The position numbers and the translations under genes were made by a program. Below are positions 1-7,500 of a stretch of 13,941 nucleotides of DNA, one piece after another (within the stretch, counting starts at the first letter, position 1; the number at the start of each line of letters is the position of its first letter). Under the pieces are notes generated by a model. It worked only from the letters and a program-made list of their open reading frames with translations. It ran no database searches and was not told the origin of the DNA. Origin of the DNA: Puniceicoccales bacterium. Its GTDB lineage: Bacteria; Verrucomicrobiota; Verrucomicrobiia; Opitutales; UBA953. The DNA lies in the NCBI GenBank assembly GCA_031284845.1, contig JAITXH010000158.1:1-13941 (forward strand), in the 5' to 3' direction.

Positions 1-354
1 TCCGTCGTTGACCAGCTCGCCGTTGCTTACCGTCCAGTGCTTGCGGATATCGGGAAGGCTGGCCTCACGCTTTTTTTGGAGATCGGCATCGGAGAGGGAA
101 AGGTATTTGCGCGGGTCAACGTCGTTTCCGGCACCCCACCAGCCGGCAAGGTCATTGCCGTTGAAGAGGGCGGTGAAGCCGTCGGGCGGTTTGTTGCCGG
201 AGTCGGCGGCAGGGTAGGCGTCTGCCTGAACCGGGGTGGGCGTGGCGTAACGGTCTGGAAGATCGGCTCCGCGGGCAACCGGCTCGGCAGGCGCGAGCGC
301 AAGAAGGAAGGCGGCGACACTTGCGGCATGGCGGAAGAGAGAATGTTTTTCCAT
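1..354 (-). CDS. Secreted DUF1080 (3-keto-disaccharide hydrolase-like) protein, 5' part only
   Basis: The reading frame starts at ATG 354-352 and stays open to the window edge, giving 118 residues with the C-terminus missing. Residues 1-30 look like a Sec signal peptide: a basic start (MEKHSLFRH), a hydrophobic core (AASVAAFLLALAP), then small residues. Residues 59-73 (GFTALFNGNDLAGWW) match the opening motif of DUF1080, and HWTVSNGELVNDG (106-118) matches the following strand pair of that family. DUF1080 proteins adopt a concanavalin-like jelly roll; some characterised members act on 3-keto-glycosides, so a periplasmic or surface sugar-cleaving role is inferred. The start lies 55 bases after the stop of the Gfo/Idh/MocA gene on the same strand, so the two are probably co-transcribed. 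No clear Shine-Dalgarno precedes the ATG. The family call is solid; the substrate is unknown. Confidence 0.85.
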   Translation of the reverse strand, partial: MEKHSLFRHAASVAAFLLALAPAEPVARGADLPDRYATPTPVQADAYPAADSGNKPPDGFTALFNGNDLAGWWGAGNDVDPRKYLSLSDADLQKKREASLPDIRKHWTVSNGELVNDG

Positions 355-409
355 GGATAAATTATTTTTTTGAGGGCTGAGATTTGGTGCTTCGCTTGCT
401 TTCCCGGCA

Positions 410-1762
410 TTACAGTTTTTCGACTTCCCAGCCTTTGCGATAGGGCACACGCACGTATTGGTTGGCTTCGGCGAGGTCGAATTTCAAGGCTGCGGCATCC
501 CATTTCAATTCCGTTTTCGGGAAGCGCGAAGCCACACCACCGAGCAGGACGGCTTCTGTGAGCGGGCCGGCAAAATCGAATCCCGCTGAAGTTTTTCCGT
601 TGTCCCGCACGGCTTCGATAAACTGTATCCAGTGGTTATTGCTCCGTTCGCGGGGAAATTTAAAATCTGCGAATTTCTCACTCGGGAAGAGCCGCGCCGG
701 GTTGATGTGCTCCAAGAACAATACGCCGTCTGTCCCGACGAAGATACTGCCTTGTCCAGGCAGGGTTTTGGGTTCTTTTTCAATAAGCGCGATAATCTCT
801 GCTGGCGGTCGTGCACGTCCGTCATACCAAGTCACCTTTATCGTATCCTCTGCGGTCTGCGCCGTTCCCTTGAAAGTGAGCACGATTTGGGCATTGATCG
901 CCCAGTTGGTTTTGCCGGGAGCAGGACCCTCGGAACGCACGGATATCGGCGCGCCTAAGCCGAGCGCACCAAACACCGGGTCAAAAATGTGGCAGGCCAT
1001 GTCGCCGAGCGTCCCCACGCCGAAGTCCAGCCGCTTGCGCCAGTTTTCGGGGTGGTAATAGCGTCCGCCGATGAAGGGCCGCGCTTCGCGCACTCCCAGC
1101 CACAAGTCCCAGTCAAAGTGTGCCGGCACCGGATCCTCGCGGTTGGGCAGCGGGTTGTTGTCGCCCCAGAATTTCCCGCTCCACGAATGCACTTCCTTTA
1201 CTTTTCCAATGACTCCGGAACGCAACAAACTCACTGCGCCCCGGTAGTAAGCTCCGGAATGGATTTGGATACCCATTTGCGTGGCGACTTGTTTTTCGCG
1301 TGCGATTTCCACCATGCGCCGCGTCTCGTAGAGATTGTGCGCGAGCGGCTTTTGCCCGTAAACAGCCTTGCCGAGCAACATTGAAGAAACCGCGATGGGC
1401 GCGTGCATGTGGTCTGGTGTGGAGACGTTTACCGAATCAATATTCCCGGCTTCCGCTTCAAGCAATTTGCGCCAGTCCTGATAAAAACGCGCTTTGGGGA
1501 AGTGCTTTTGCGCTTCTCCTGCTCGTTTGGTGTCCACATCGCAGAGGGCGACGATTTCGACGTTTGGTGCTCCGGCGAGCATCCGAATATCTTCCCATGC
1601 CATGCCTGCGGTGCCAAAGCTCGCGTGGCGCACCCGCGTTGACGGGGGATTGGCAAGCAAGCCGCTCGTGATAAACGGCGCGGCAAAGGCGGCGGAGCCG
1701 AGCGTCTTGAGGAAGGTGCGGCGGCTGGTTTGTGCAGGAGATGTGGTATGCATTATTTTCAT
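410..1762 (-). CDS. Tat-exported Gfo/Idh/MocA family oxidoreductase
   Basis: A 450-residue protein. The N-terminus carries a twin-arginine signal, SRRTFLK (13-19), followed by a hydrophobic alanine-rich stretch (LGSAAFAAPF), so it is probably exported folded with its NAD(P) cofactor. The Rossmann part includes VEIVALCDVD (68-77, cofactor-binding acidic end) and VNVSTPDHMHAPIA (111-124). The usual E-K-P motif appears as GQKPLAH (136-142), a variant I associate with exported members of this family. The C-terminal alpha/beta domain includes GTLGDMACHIFDP (250-262), with D254 and H258 in the usual catalytic segment. Members oxidise or reduce sugar hydroxyls, and some make 3-keto-glycosides. That fits the DUF1080 gene 55 bases downstream. 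The start could also be ATG 1753 (MHTTSPAQ); both keep the Tat motif. The substrate cannot be told from sequence. Confidence 0.92.
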   Translation of the reverse strand: MKIMHTTSPAQTSRRTFLKTLGSAAFAAPFITSGLLANPPSTRVRHASFGTAGMAWEDIRMLAGAPNVEIVALCDVDTKRAGEAQKHFPKARFYQDWRKLLEAEAGNIDSVNVSTPDHMHAPIAVSSMLLGKAVYGQKPLAHNLYETRRMVEIAREKQVATQMGIQIHSGAYYRGAVSLLRSGVIGKVKEVHSWSGKFWGDNNPLPNREDPVPAHFDWDLWLGVREARPFIGGRYYHPENWRKRLDFGVGTLGDMACHIFDPVFGALGLGAPISVRSEGPAPGKTNWAINAQIVLTFKGTAQTAEDTIKVTWYDGRARPPAEIIALIEKEPKTLPGQGSIFVGTDGVLFLEHINPARLFPSEKFADFKFPRERSNNHWIQFIEAVRDNGKTSAGFDFAGPLTEAVLLGGVASRFPKTELKWDAAALKFDLAEANQYVRVPYRKGWEVEKL

Positions 1763-1860
1763 GGCGTATGGTGTGTAGGGCGATTGAGGGGATTTTATCT
1801 TCTGTTTTCCAGCGTTTTTTTACGTCGCAGCCATTTTACCTTCCGACTGCTTTTCTGCGG

Positions 1861-2793
1861 TTAAAAACTTAAAATCGCTTCAACTGGGAAATGGTCGGAC
1901 GGATATTTCCCGTCGCGTTGTGTCCGGATAATTTGAGAAGAAAGGGGCTTCAACGGCGCGCTGACGAAAATAAAATCAATTTTCGCCCTTCCTGGAGCCT
2001 TGAAGCTGTTAAACGTTCCGACTTCTGTCGCATTTGCGTTCACAGCACGAAAGGTGTCCTTCAGTGCCATCGGTGGCTTTTGTGTAACGCCATCCAGTTC
2101 AGATTCTTTTCCCTGCAAATAACGAATTGCAGGGCTTTTTTCACCGCTGTTGAAATCTCCCATAAGGATCACCGGTGCAGCCTGATCCTTTCGTGCAACG
2201 ATCCGCTCCAATAGCACCCGTGCGGCATGTTGGCGCGCCGCCTCACTGATGTGATCGAAGTGAGTATTATACACATAGACACGCCGCCCGGTCTTGCCGC
2301 CCTCTTTATTTATTTCATGAAAAAGACCAAACGTAACGCATCGGGGGTATGCTGCGCCGTGTGATTTTGACCCCGGCACATCGGGCGTATCGGAAAGCCA
2401 AAAAGTGCCATTGTCCCCCACGTCGAGACTCCAGCTATCTGTTTTCCAGAACAGAATCATCGCTTCGCCCTTGTCGGGTGTTTTGTTTCGGGAGCGCCCG
2501 ATATGGGCGTAGCCGGAAAGTTTTGAGGCGAGATATTCCCGTTGGTTAAATTTTGCATCTGGATGAAGAACTGTTTCCTGCGTTCCAACGAAGTCGTAAG
2601 GGCCGTTTCCATCCGGGAATCGGGTAATGACTTCGGCAAGAAACGATTTTCGTTTAGACCATGCATTCTCGCCGTCATTTGCCGTTGAAAGGCGGACATT
2701 GAAGGTAAGGACACGTATAGGTTTTTCCTGAGCAAAGAGGCTCGCCGTATTGGACAAGCAGAGGGTAAGCACCAGAAGTAAAATGTTTTTCAT
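1861..2793 (-). CDS. Secreted endonuclease/exonuclease/phosphatase-fold hydrolase
   Basis: With the start at ATG 2793 the protein has 310 residues. Residues 1-21 form a clear Sec signal peptide (MKNILLLVLTLCLSNTASLFA) ending in an A-x-A-like SLFA site before QEK. The mature part shows the EEP (DNase I/exonuclease III-like) motif series: TFNVR (N32), GTQE (metal-binding E73), YNTHFDH (catalytic H178), MGDFNS (D213, N215), KIDFIF (D273) and the terminal SDHFP (D300, H301). The complete set argues for an active metal-dependent phosphodiesterase or phosphatase. Secreted relatives include nucleases, sphingomyelinases and sugar-phosphate or inositol-phosphate phosphatases, so the substrate is open. 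Starts at GTG 2811 or ATG 2799 are possible; 2793 gives the cleanest signal peptide. The next gene on this strand (Gfo/Idh/MocA) begins 98 bases on, so it may or may not share the transcript. Confidence 0.9.
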   Translation of the reverse strand: MKNILLLVLTLCLSNTASLFAQEKPIRVLTFNVRLSTANDGENAWSKRKSFLAEVITRFPDGNGPYDFVGTQETVLHPDAKFNQREYLASKLSGYAHIGRSRNKTPDKGEAMILFWKTDSWSLDVGDNGTFWLSDTPDVPGSKSHGAAYPRCVTFGLFHEINKEGGKTGRRVYVYNTHFDHISEAARQHAARVLLERIVARKDQAAPVILMGDFNSGEKSPAIRYLQGKESELDGVTQKPPMALKDTFRAVNANATEVGTFNSFKAPGRAKIDFIFVSAPLKPLSSQIIRTQRDGKYPSDHFPVEAILSF

Positions 2794-2991
2794 TGGCATT
2801 TTTGGAATCACGTAACGCAGTCAAAGGCAATTACGTATTTTAGAAAATCCGCTTTTTGGAGTAGGGCTGAAACCCGGCAAAAGAACCGGAGCGTCACGCT
2901 TTGATCGGCGGAACTATTTCCGTTCCTGCTGGAGGGAGATGCTCCAACTATTTCGCCGCGAAAACACCCGTTTCCACGTCATTTGGAGATA

Positions 2992-3396
2992 CTATTTTCT
3001 GCGGCGGCGGGGTTTCCCGGCTACACCGATACGCGGGTCGCGGCGCAGGATGCGTTTCACGAGCCGGGAGACCGTTTCTTCAAAATCGTCAGCAGATTCG
3101 TGGAGGTAGAGCCATTTCCCCAACACGGAATGAGGTGTCAGGATGGGAAAATCATGGATGAGCGCGGGGTGATGTTCCTTGGATGTGCAAACCAAAACGC
3201 CGCGCCACGGCTCCTCTCCGGCGCAACAGCACAGTTGCATCAATCCGTCGAGGTAAACCGCCTTTGCGCCAAATGCGCTGCGCAAGACAAACGAGGCCTC
3301 GCCTTCGAGCGGTTCCCAAATTCACGAATACGGATGGACGACCTTTGCGGCGCGTCCGGTGCGTCCGGGATTGTCGTCGTGAAAGAATCGGGACAT
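2992..3396 (-). pseudogene. TfoX-N-like small protein interrupted by an in-frame TGA
   Basis: From ATG 3396 the frame reads MSRFFHDDNPGR... to VVHPYS, meets TGA at 3324-3322 (codon 25), then continues in the same frame as IWEPLEGEASFVLR... to TAG at 2992-2994. A full product would have 134 residues. The downstream part contains LRSAFGAKAVYLDG (38-51), which resembles the R-x-M-F-G-x-x-x-x-Y-x-x-G segment of TfoX N-terminal domains, then EEPWRGVLV and KWLYLHES, and a basic tail KPRRRRK. From memory I associate this with uncharacterised verrucomicrobial proteins carrying a P-Y-x-W-x-W-E-P-L-E segment, which would make the TGA a mutated TGG (Trp). Alternatives are a sequencing error, or a shortened protein started at TTG 3285 (97 aa). 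The plus strand opposite is also open, but its translation resembles nothing I know. Confidence 0.5.
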
Positions 3397-3589
3397 GGGC
3401 TTCGTGTTTACTGTCACGCTTCAGGCTGTCAACTTGCCGCAGTTTTTTGCCTTTTCCCGGACATGACACGCACCCTTGTAATCCATGACAAATTTGCGCA
3501 TTTTTTCTGAAATCTTCAGCTTGGGCTTTGTTTTTTTTCGACAAACCCTCTTCTCTCAAAAACACTGCCTCCTCTCTTTTTCGCGACGT
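3397..3589. promoter_or_regulatory. Divergent intergenic region upstream of scpB
   Basis: These 193 bases separate the minus-strand degenerate gene from scpB and must hold the scpB promoter. The stretch is pyrimidine-rich near the scpB start (runs of T around 3527-3537 and CT-rich blocks to 3585). No convincing -35/-10 pair and no Shine-Dalgarno before ATG 3590 could be picked out. The plus-strand frame upstream of 3590 remains open to 3485, but the extra residues are Phe-rich and unlike ScpB, so it is treated as non-coding. Confidence 0.35.
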
Positions 3590-4408
3590 ATGGAGTTCAA
3601 TCTAAAAAAAGTTCTTAAAACCCTTCTGGTTTCCACTTCGGAGCCAGTATCCATCAAAGATATCCAGGCAGTAATAACCCGCTACCACGAACAACGCGAA
3701 AAGGCGGAGCGTGCGGGAGCCGGCGATGGCAGCGACGAGGCCGCAGGAGAAGCACTCCCGGTGGGTGTCACGGGTGTGCCGCGGCTCGCCGGGAGCGATG
3801 CGCGGGCTGTGCCGGAAATACCGGAAGCTACGCAGTGCGTCATTCAAGACATTATAGATCAGGTGCCGAATCTGCTCACAGCGACGCAAATCCGGGAGGC
3901 GGCGGAAACGCTCAATCAGGAAATGGCGGACAGCGGCGAGGTGACGCGCATTTTGCAAGGTCCGGAAGGTTTCCGGCTGGTGGTCTCGCCGGATTACGCG
4001 GAATGGGTGCGCCTGTTGCGCAACGACCCGAAACCGCTACGCCTCAGCCAGCCCGCGCTGGAGACGCTGGCTGTGGTGGCCTATCGGCAGCCTGTGACGC
4101 GCTCGGAAGTGGAATCCATCCGGGGCGTTTCTGCGGACAGCGCCATCAACCGCCTTGTGGATTTGGAACTGGTCATCGTGACGGGACGCGCCGACTTGCC
4201 GGGGCGTCCTATCCAATACGGCACGACGGAGAAGTTTTTGGACTTTTGCGGGCTAAAGACTCTTGGCGATTTGCCCGCCTCGGATGTGCTTTCGCCCGGC
4301 CAAATCAGCGAGTGGATTGCCCGTGCGACAAACCCGCAAAAGCTCTCCGACAAAGATGTCGGTTTAGCCAAAGACGACGACGCGGAAGATGCGGAAGTTA
4401 AGAACTAA
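3590..4408 (+). CDS. scpB: Segregation and condensation protein B (ScpB)
   Basis: ScpB is the dimeric winged-helix partner of the kleisin ScpA in the SMC-ScpAB condensin complex, which acts on the nucleoid in chromosome compaction and segregation. The 272-residue protein has the first winged-helix start at 4-33 (NLKKVLKTLLVSTSEPVSIKD), and the strongly conserved second domain at about 151-216: LSQPALETLAVVAYRQPVT, then RSEVESIRGV, GRADLPGRPIQYGTT and FLDFCGL. The start at ATG 3590 (MEFNLKK) begins exactly where the family homology begins. Between the first helix pair and the rest lies a roughly 45-residue Gly/Ala/Glu-rich insertion (about 35-80), and the C-terminal tail (about 252-272) is acidic and low in complexity. 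scpA is not within the window; the adjacent genes are unrelated. Confidence 0.93.
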   Translation: MEFNLKKVLKTLLVSTSEPVSIKDIQAVITRYHEQREKAERAGAGDGSDEAAGEALPVGVTGVPRLAGSDARAVPEIPEATQCVIQDIIDQVPNLLTATQIREAAETLNQEMADSGEVTRILQGPEGFRLVVSPDYAEWVRLLRNDPKPLRLSQPALETLAVVAYRQPVTRSEVESIRGVSADSAINRLVDLELVIVTGRADLPGRPIQYGTTEKFLDFCGLKTLGDLPASDVLSPGQISEWIARATNPQKLSDKDVGLAKDDDAEDAEVKN

Positions 4409-4444
4409 AGCAGAGTCTTGTTCTCACGCCATTCACCCCTGTGC

Positions 4445-4463
4445 GCTCCCGGTGCGCGGGAGC
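4445..4463. repeat. GC-rich inverted repeat after scpB
   Basis: GCTCCCG (4445-4451) and CGGGAGC (4457-4463) form a perfect 7-bp stem around a 5-base loop, 37 bases after the scpB stop. It is followed by six A on the plus strand, not by T, so it lacks the U-tract of a classical intrinsic terminator for scpB. It could still end transcription with other factors, or it could fold in an mRNA that reads through to the autotransporter. Confidence 0.4.
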
Positions 4464-4482
4464 AAAAAACTCATGCAAGGAC

Positions 4483-4528
4483 TTGACACCGCACGCTCGC
4501 GCAGCAAGCCTGCGCGCTTTCTTTTAAC
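4483..4528 (+). promoter_or_regulatory. Candidate promoter/leader of the autotransporter gene
   Basis: A perfect -35 consensus TTGACA lies at 4483-4488, 46 bases upstream of the autotransporter ATG at 4529. No good TATAAT-like -10 is seen 16-18 bases further on; the spacing falls in GC-rich DNA (around AAGCCT). The end of the leader is CTTTCTTTTAAC before ATG, with no Shine-Dalgarno. A similar TTGACA precedes the gene at 12444, which hints that it is functional. Confidence 0.35.
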
Positions 4529-7500
4529 ATGACAAAGTTACCCCTTTCCATCCTCCTCGCAGGAGCGACAGCACTTGCCGCATCGGTTGTGTCCGGTGCG
4601 CCTTTTACACCCAATGATCCCTTGTATCCGCCGAGTGAATTATACTACGGGCAGTGGCATTTGGCTGCGACTTCTAACTTGGCCTCTTATTTCCCGCAGG
4701 AGACATCGCTAGTGTTCCCTTGGATCGCCAGTGTCACGGGTGACAATGTCACCGGCGCATGGGCGCAGGGTTACACCGGTGCCGGGGTCATCATCGGTAT
4801 CATTGACGACGGTGTGCCGGGCGATCACCCCGACCTCGCCGCCAATTATCGCGGGGACTTGAGCCTTAACTTTTCTCAGGGCACTATCGCCAAGCAGCCC
4901 CAGCGCCCCTACCAGACGACGGATGGGCACGGGACAGCAGTGGCTGGTGTTGCCGCCGCAGTGGGCGGTAACGCGATCGGCGTTACCGGTGCTGCGCCCC
5001 ATGCCCAAATCGCAGGGATGCGGGTAACCTTTGAGGCAGGACTCGAAGGTGACCCGATCATGACTGCGGCAGACGAAGTTGACGCCTTTTTATGGCAATC
5101 CGGAGTGGATAAGGACGGGAAATACCTTAGCCAGCCCGTGATCAGCGTGAAGAATAACAGTTGGGGGCCGACAGTCCCCTTTCAGAAGGACGACAAAACT
5201 GTTTTCGATGCACTGAATGCCGCATCGAAGAATGGCACCATCTTCGTCTTTGCTGCGGGTAACTCACGAGGCACTTTTTCTGAAAACGCCAACGGTTTTG
5301 GTCTTAATACACTCGAGCCTGCTATCGCCGTCGCCGCATTTGGCGCCGATGGCAAATATTCCTATTACAGTGATTACGGTTCTTCCATTTTCGTAACTGC
5401 GGCATCTGCCAACTACGAGGGCTTCGGCATCGTCACCACTGACCGTGTGGGTAATATGGGCTATGCCGACGCAGATTATTACGCTGCTTTTGGAGGCACG
5501 TCCTCGTCCTCCCCTTTGGTGGCTGGCATTATCGCGCTTGGCAAAGAAGCCAACCCCGCGATGGACGTCCGCTGGGCCAAGCACGCCATCGCGCGCACGA
5601 GCATATTGGTTGACCCGACGGACAAATCGCCTTCCAGCGGCGTTCTGGACTGGATGGCCACCACATTGACAGGGCGCGGTTGGCAGACCAACGGAGCCGG
5701 CCTGCACTTTAACCCCGATTACGGGTTCGGGCTTTTGGACGCAGGAGCGTTTGTCAAAAGGGTTGTGGATTTGGCTTATGTGACTGAGCGCACTACTTAT
5801 ACGCTGACTGTCCCCGTTAATACGAAAATCGCCAATACCGCCGGGAACGTCATTCATTATGTGAGCACATCCAACAAGTCCAATATCAAGGTCGGCTACG
5901 AGCACTTCGACACCGTCCAGCCGTCTGCTGCTGCGGCACCTGCGCCTGCGGCTGCCCCGAGGGCCGACACAAATCCTATTGTGGCGATCAAACGCGATTA
6001 CCTCTACTCTTTCAAACTCGGGCAATCCAATGTCTCGCAGTCGCTCGAAACGGTGGAGTTGCACGTTAACATCACATCCGGGCAGGCGTGGAAAGATTTG
6101 TTGATTCAGCTCGTCTCCCCCAGCGGAGTCGTGAGCGATCTTTATTCGCCGCTCCTCAATGCGCCTTCTACCGACGAATCCCTTACGGCTGCTCTTATGG
6201 GGCTGAACAACGGACTGGAAAACTGGACGTTCACGACCAACGCGTTCTGGGGCGAATCCGGTGTCGGCGATTGGAAGCTGCTCTTCAGCAATTACGGAGA
6301 TTCCACGATGACCATCAAAGATTTCTCCCTTAAATTCAATCAGGGCGAAGCTGTTTTGGAAAGTGCGCTGAGAGGCCCTATTGACAAGGATATCTCCGCC
6401 CACGCGCTCGTCATTGATAACCCGGATACCACCTTTACACTCCCTGCCGGGCGGACGTTTACTGTCGCTGAGGGCACCATCCAAAACTCCGGCGTGATAG
6501 ACATCTCTGGGCGCATCGCCGAGACTAGCTACAAGGGAAATCAGGTCTCCATCAGAGGCGGCGTATTCACCCTGCAGGCAGGCGGCCAGGTGGACGCCAA
6601 GCGGGGCGTCATTCTCAGTGGCGGCGTCTTCAATTTGGACGGAAAGTTGAACACACCCTCCGGCACCACACTTTTGGAAACGACTGTGGTGGAGGGCGAG
6701 AGTTCCACACAAAACGTCAAGTATCCCTTTGGCCTGATTGTCGCCGGCGGCGTGCTCAATGTCGGTGATAATGCTTCGGTGAGCACCGGCGTTTTGCAGA
6801 CTGCGGGCCGTGTGAATATCGCTACGGGCAAGAAGCTCACTACGCCTAAACTCGAAGTGCAGGGCACCTTCACTGCAGCGACCGAGACTGAAACGGCTTG
6901 GTTGTCCACTCCCGGTAATCTTTCGTTGTCGGGCACACTCGATGGCTCCTTGCTCGCACGGGACGGCGCAATCGTCACCGCTTCCGGCAGCGCCAAAATT
7001 ATCGGAACGTTGACGCTCGCCGGTGCCTCCACCAGTGAGGCCGAGGTCGCGCAATTCAACGTCGGTACAGGCTCCAATGTTGAAGTCACCGGCGGCGTGC
7101 TTGTTCAGCACGGCAATTTCACAATCAACACCAATACCTTCAAAACGAAGCAAATCACCGTCTCCGGCGGCAAGGCGGAAATCACCACGGCGGCTGTTTT
7201 TGACACGCCGTTGACGCAGACCGGAGGCATCGTCCTCTTCCACGGTAATACCGAAGGCGCGACGACGCTGAATCGCAGCATAAGCACCAGCGGTGGCTTG
7301 TTGGTGACCAGCGACGATGTGAAGGTTTTCACTGCACCCACGATCACCGTGTCGGGCAGTGGCAGCTTTTCTCCCGGCGGTGCGGCTGCCGTCACACTTC
7401 AGGTGAATGGCGATTTCAATTTGAACCGTGGTGCGCTCACGCTGAATGTGACGCGAGCGGCTAGTGACTTCATCGAAGTTTCCGGGCGCACGGTGTTCAG

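Noticed and set aside
3322..3324. TGA as a selenocysteine codon or reassigned Trp codon
   Set aside because: The family-like context suggests Trp, not Cys, no convincing SECIS-like hairpin was seen directly after it, and TGA ends purU, rplT, nadK, nuoJ and the autotransporter gene as a normal stop.
2983..3510. A 175-codon plus-strand frame opposite the interrupted gene
   Set aside because: Its translation resembles no known protein, whereas the minus strand gives a family-like sequence on both sides of one stop. It remains a weak alternative.
3152..3565. A 137-codon minus-strand frame overlapping the interrupted gene in another frame
   Set aside because: It is Arg-rich and without motifs; it extends across the intergenic region and ends inside the better-supported frame.
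4445..4463. The hairpin after scpB as a standard intrinsic terminator
   Set aside because: The stem is good, but A and not T follows it on the plus strand, so the required U-tract is missing.
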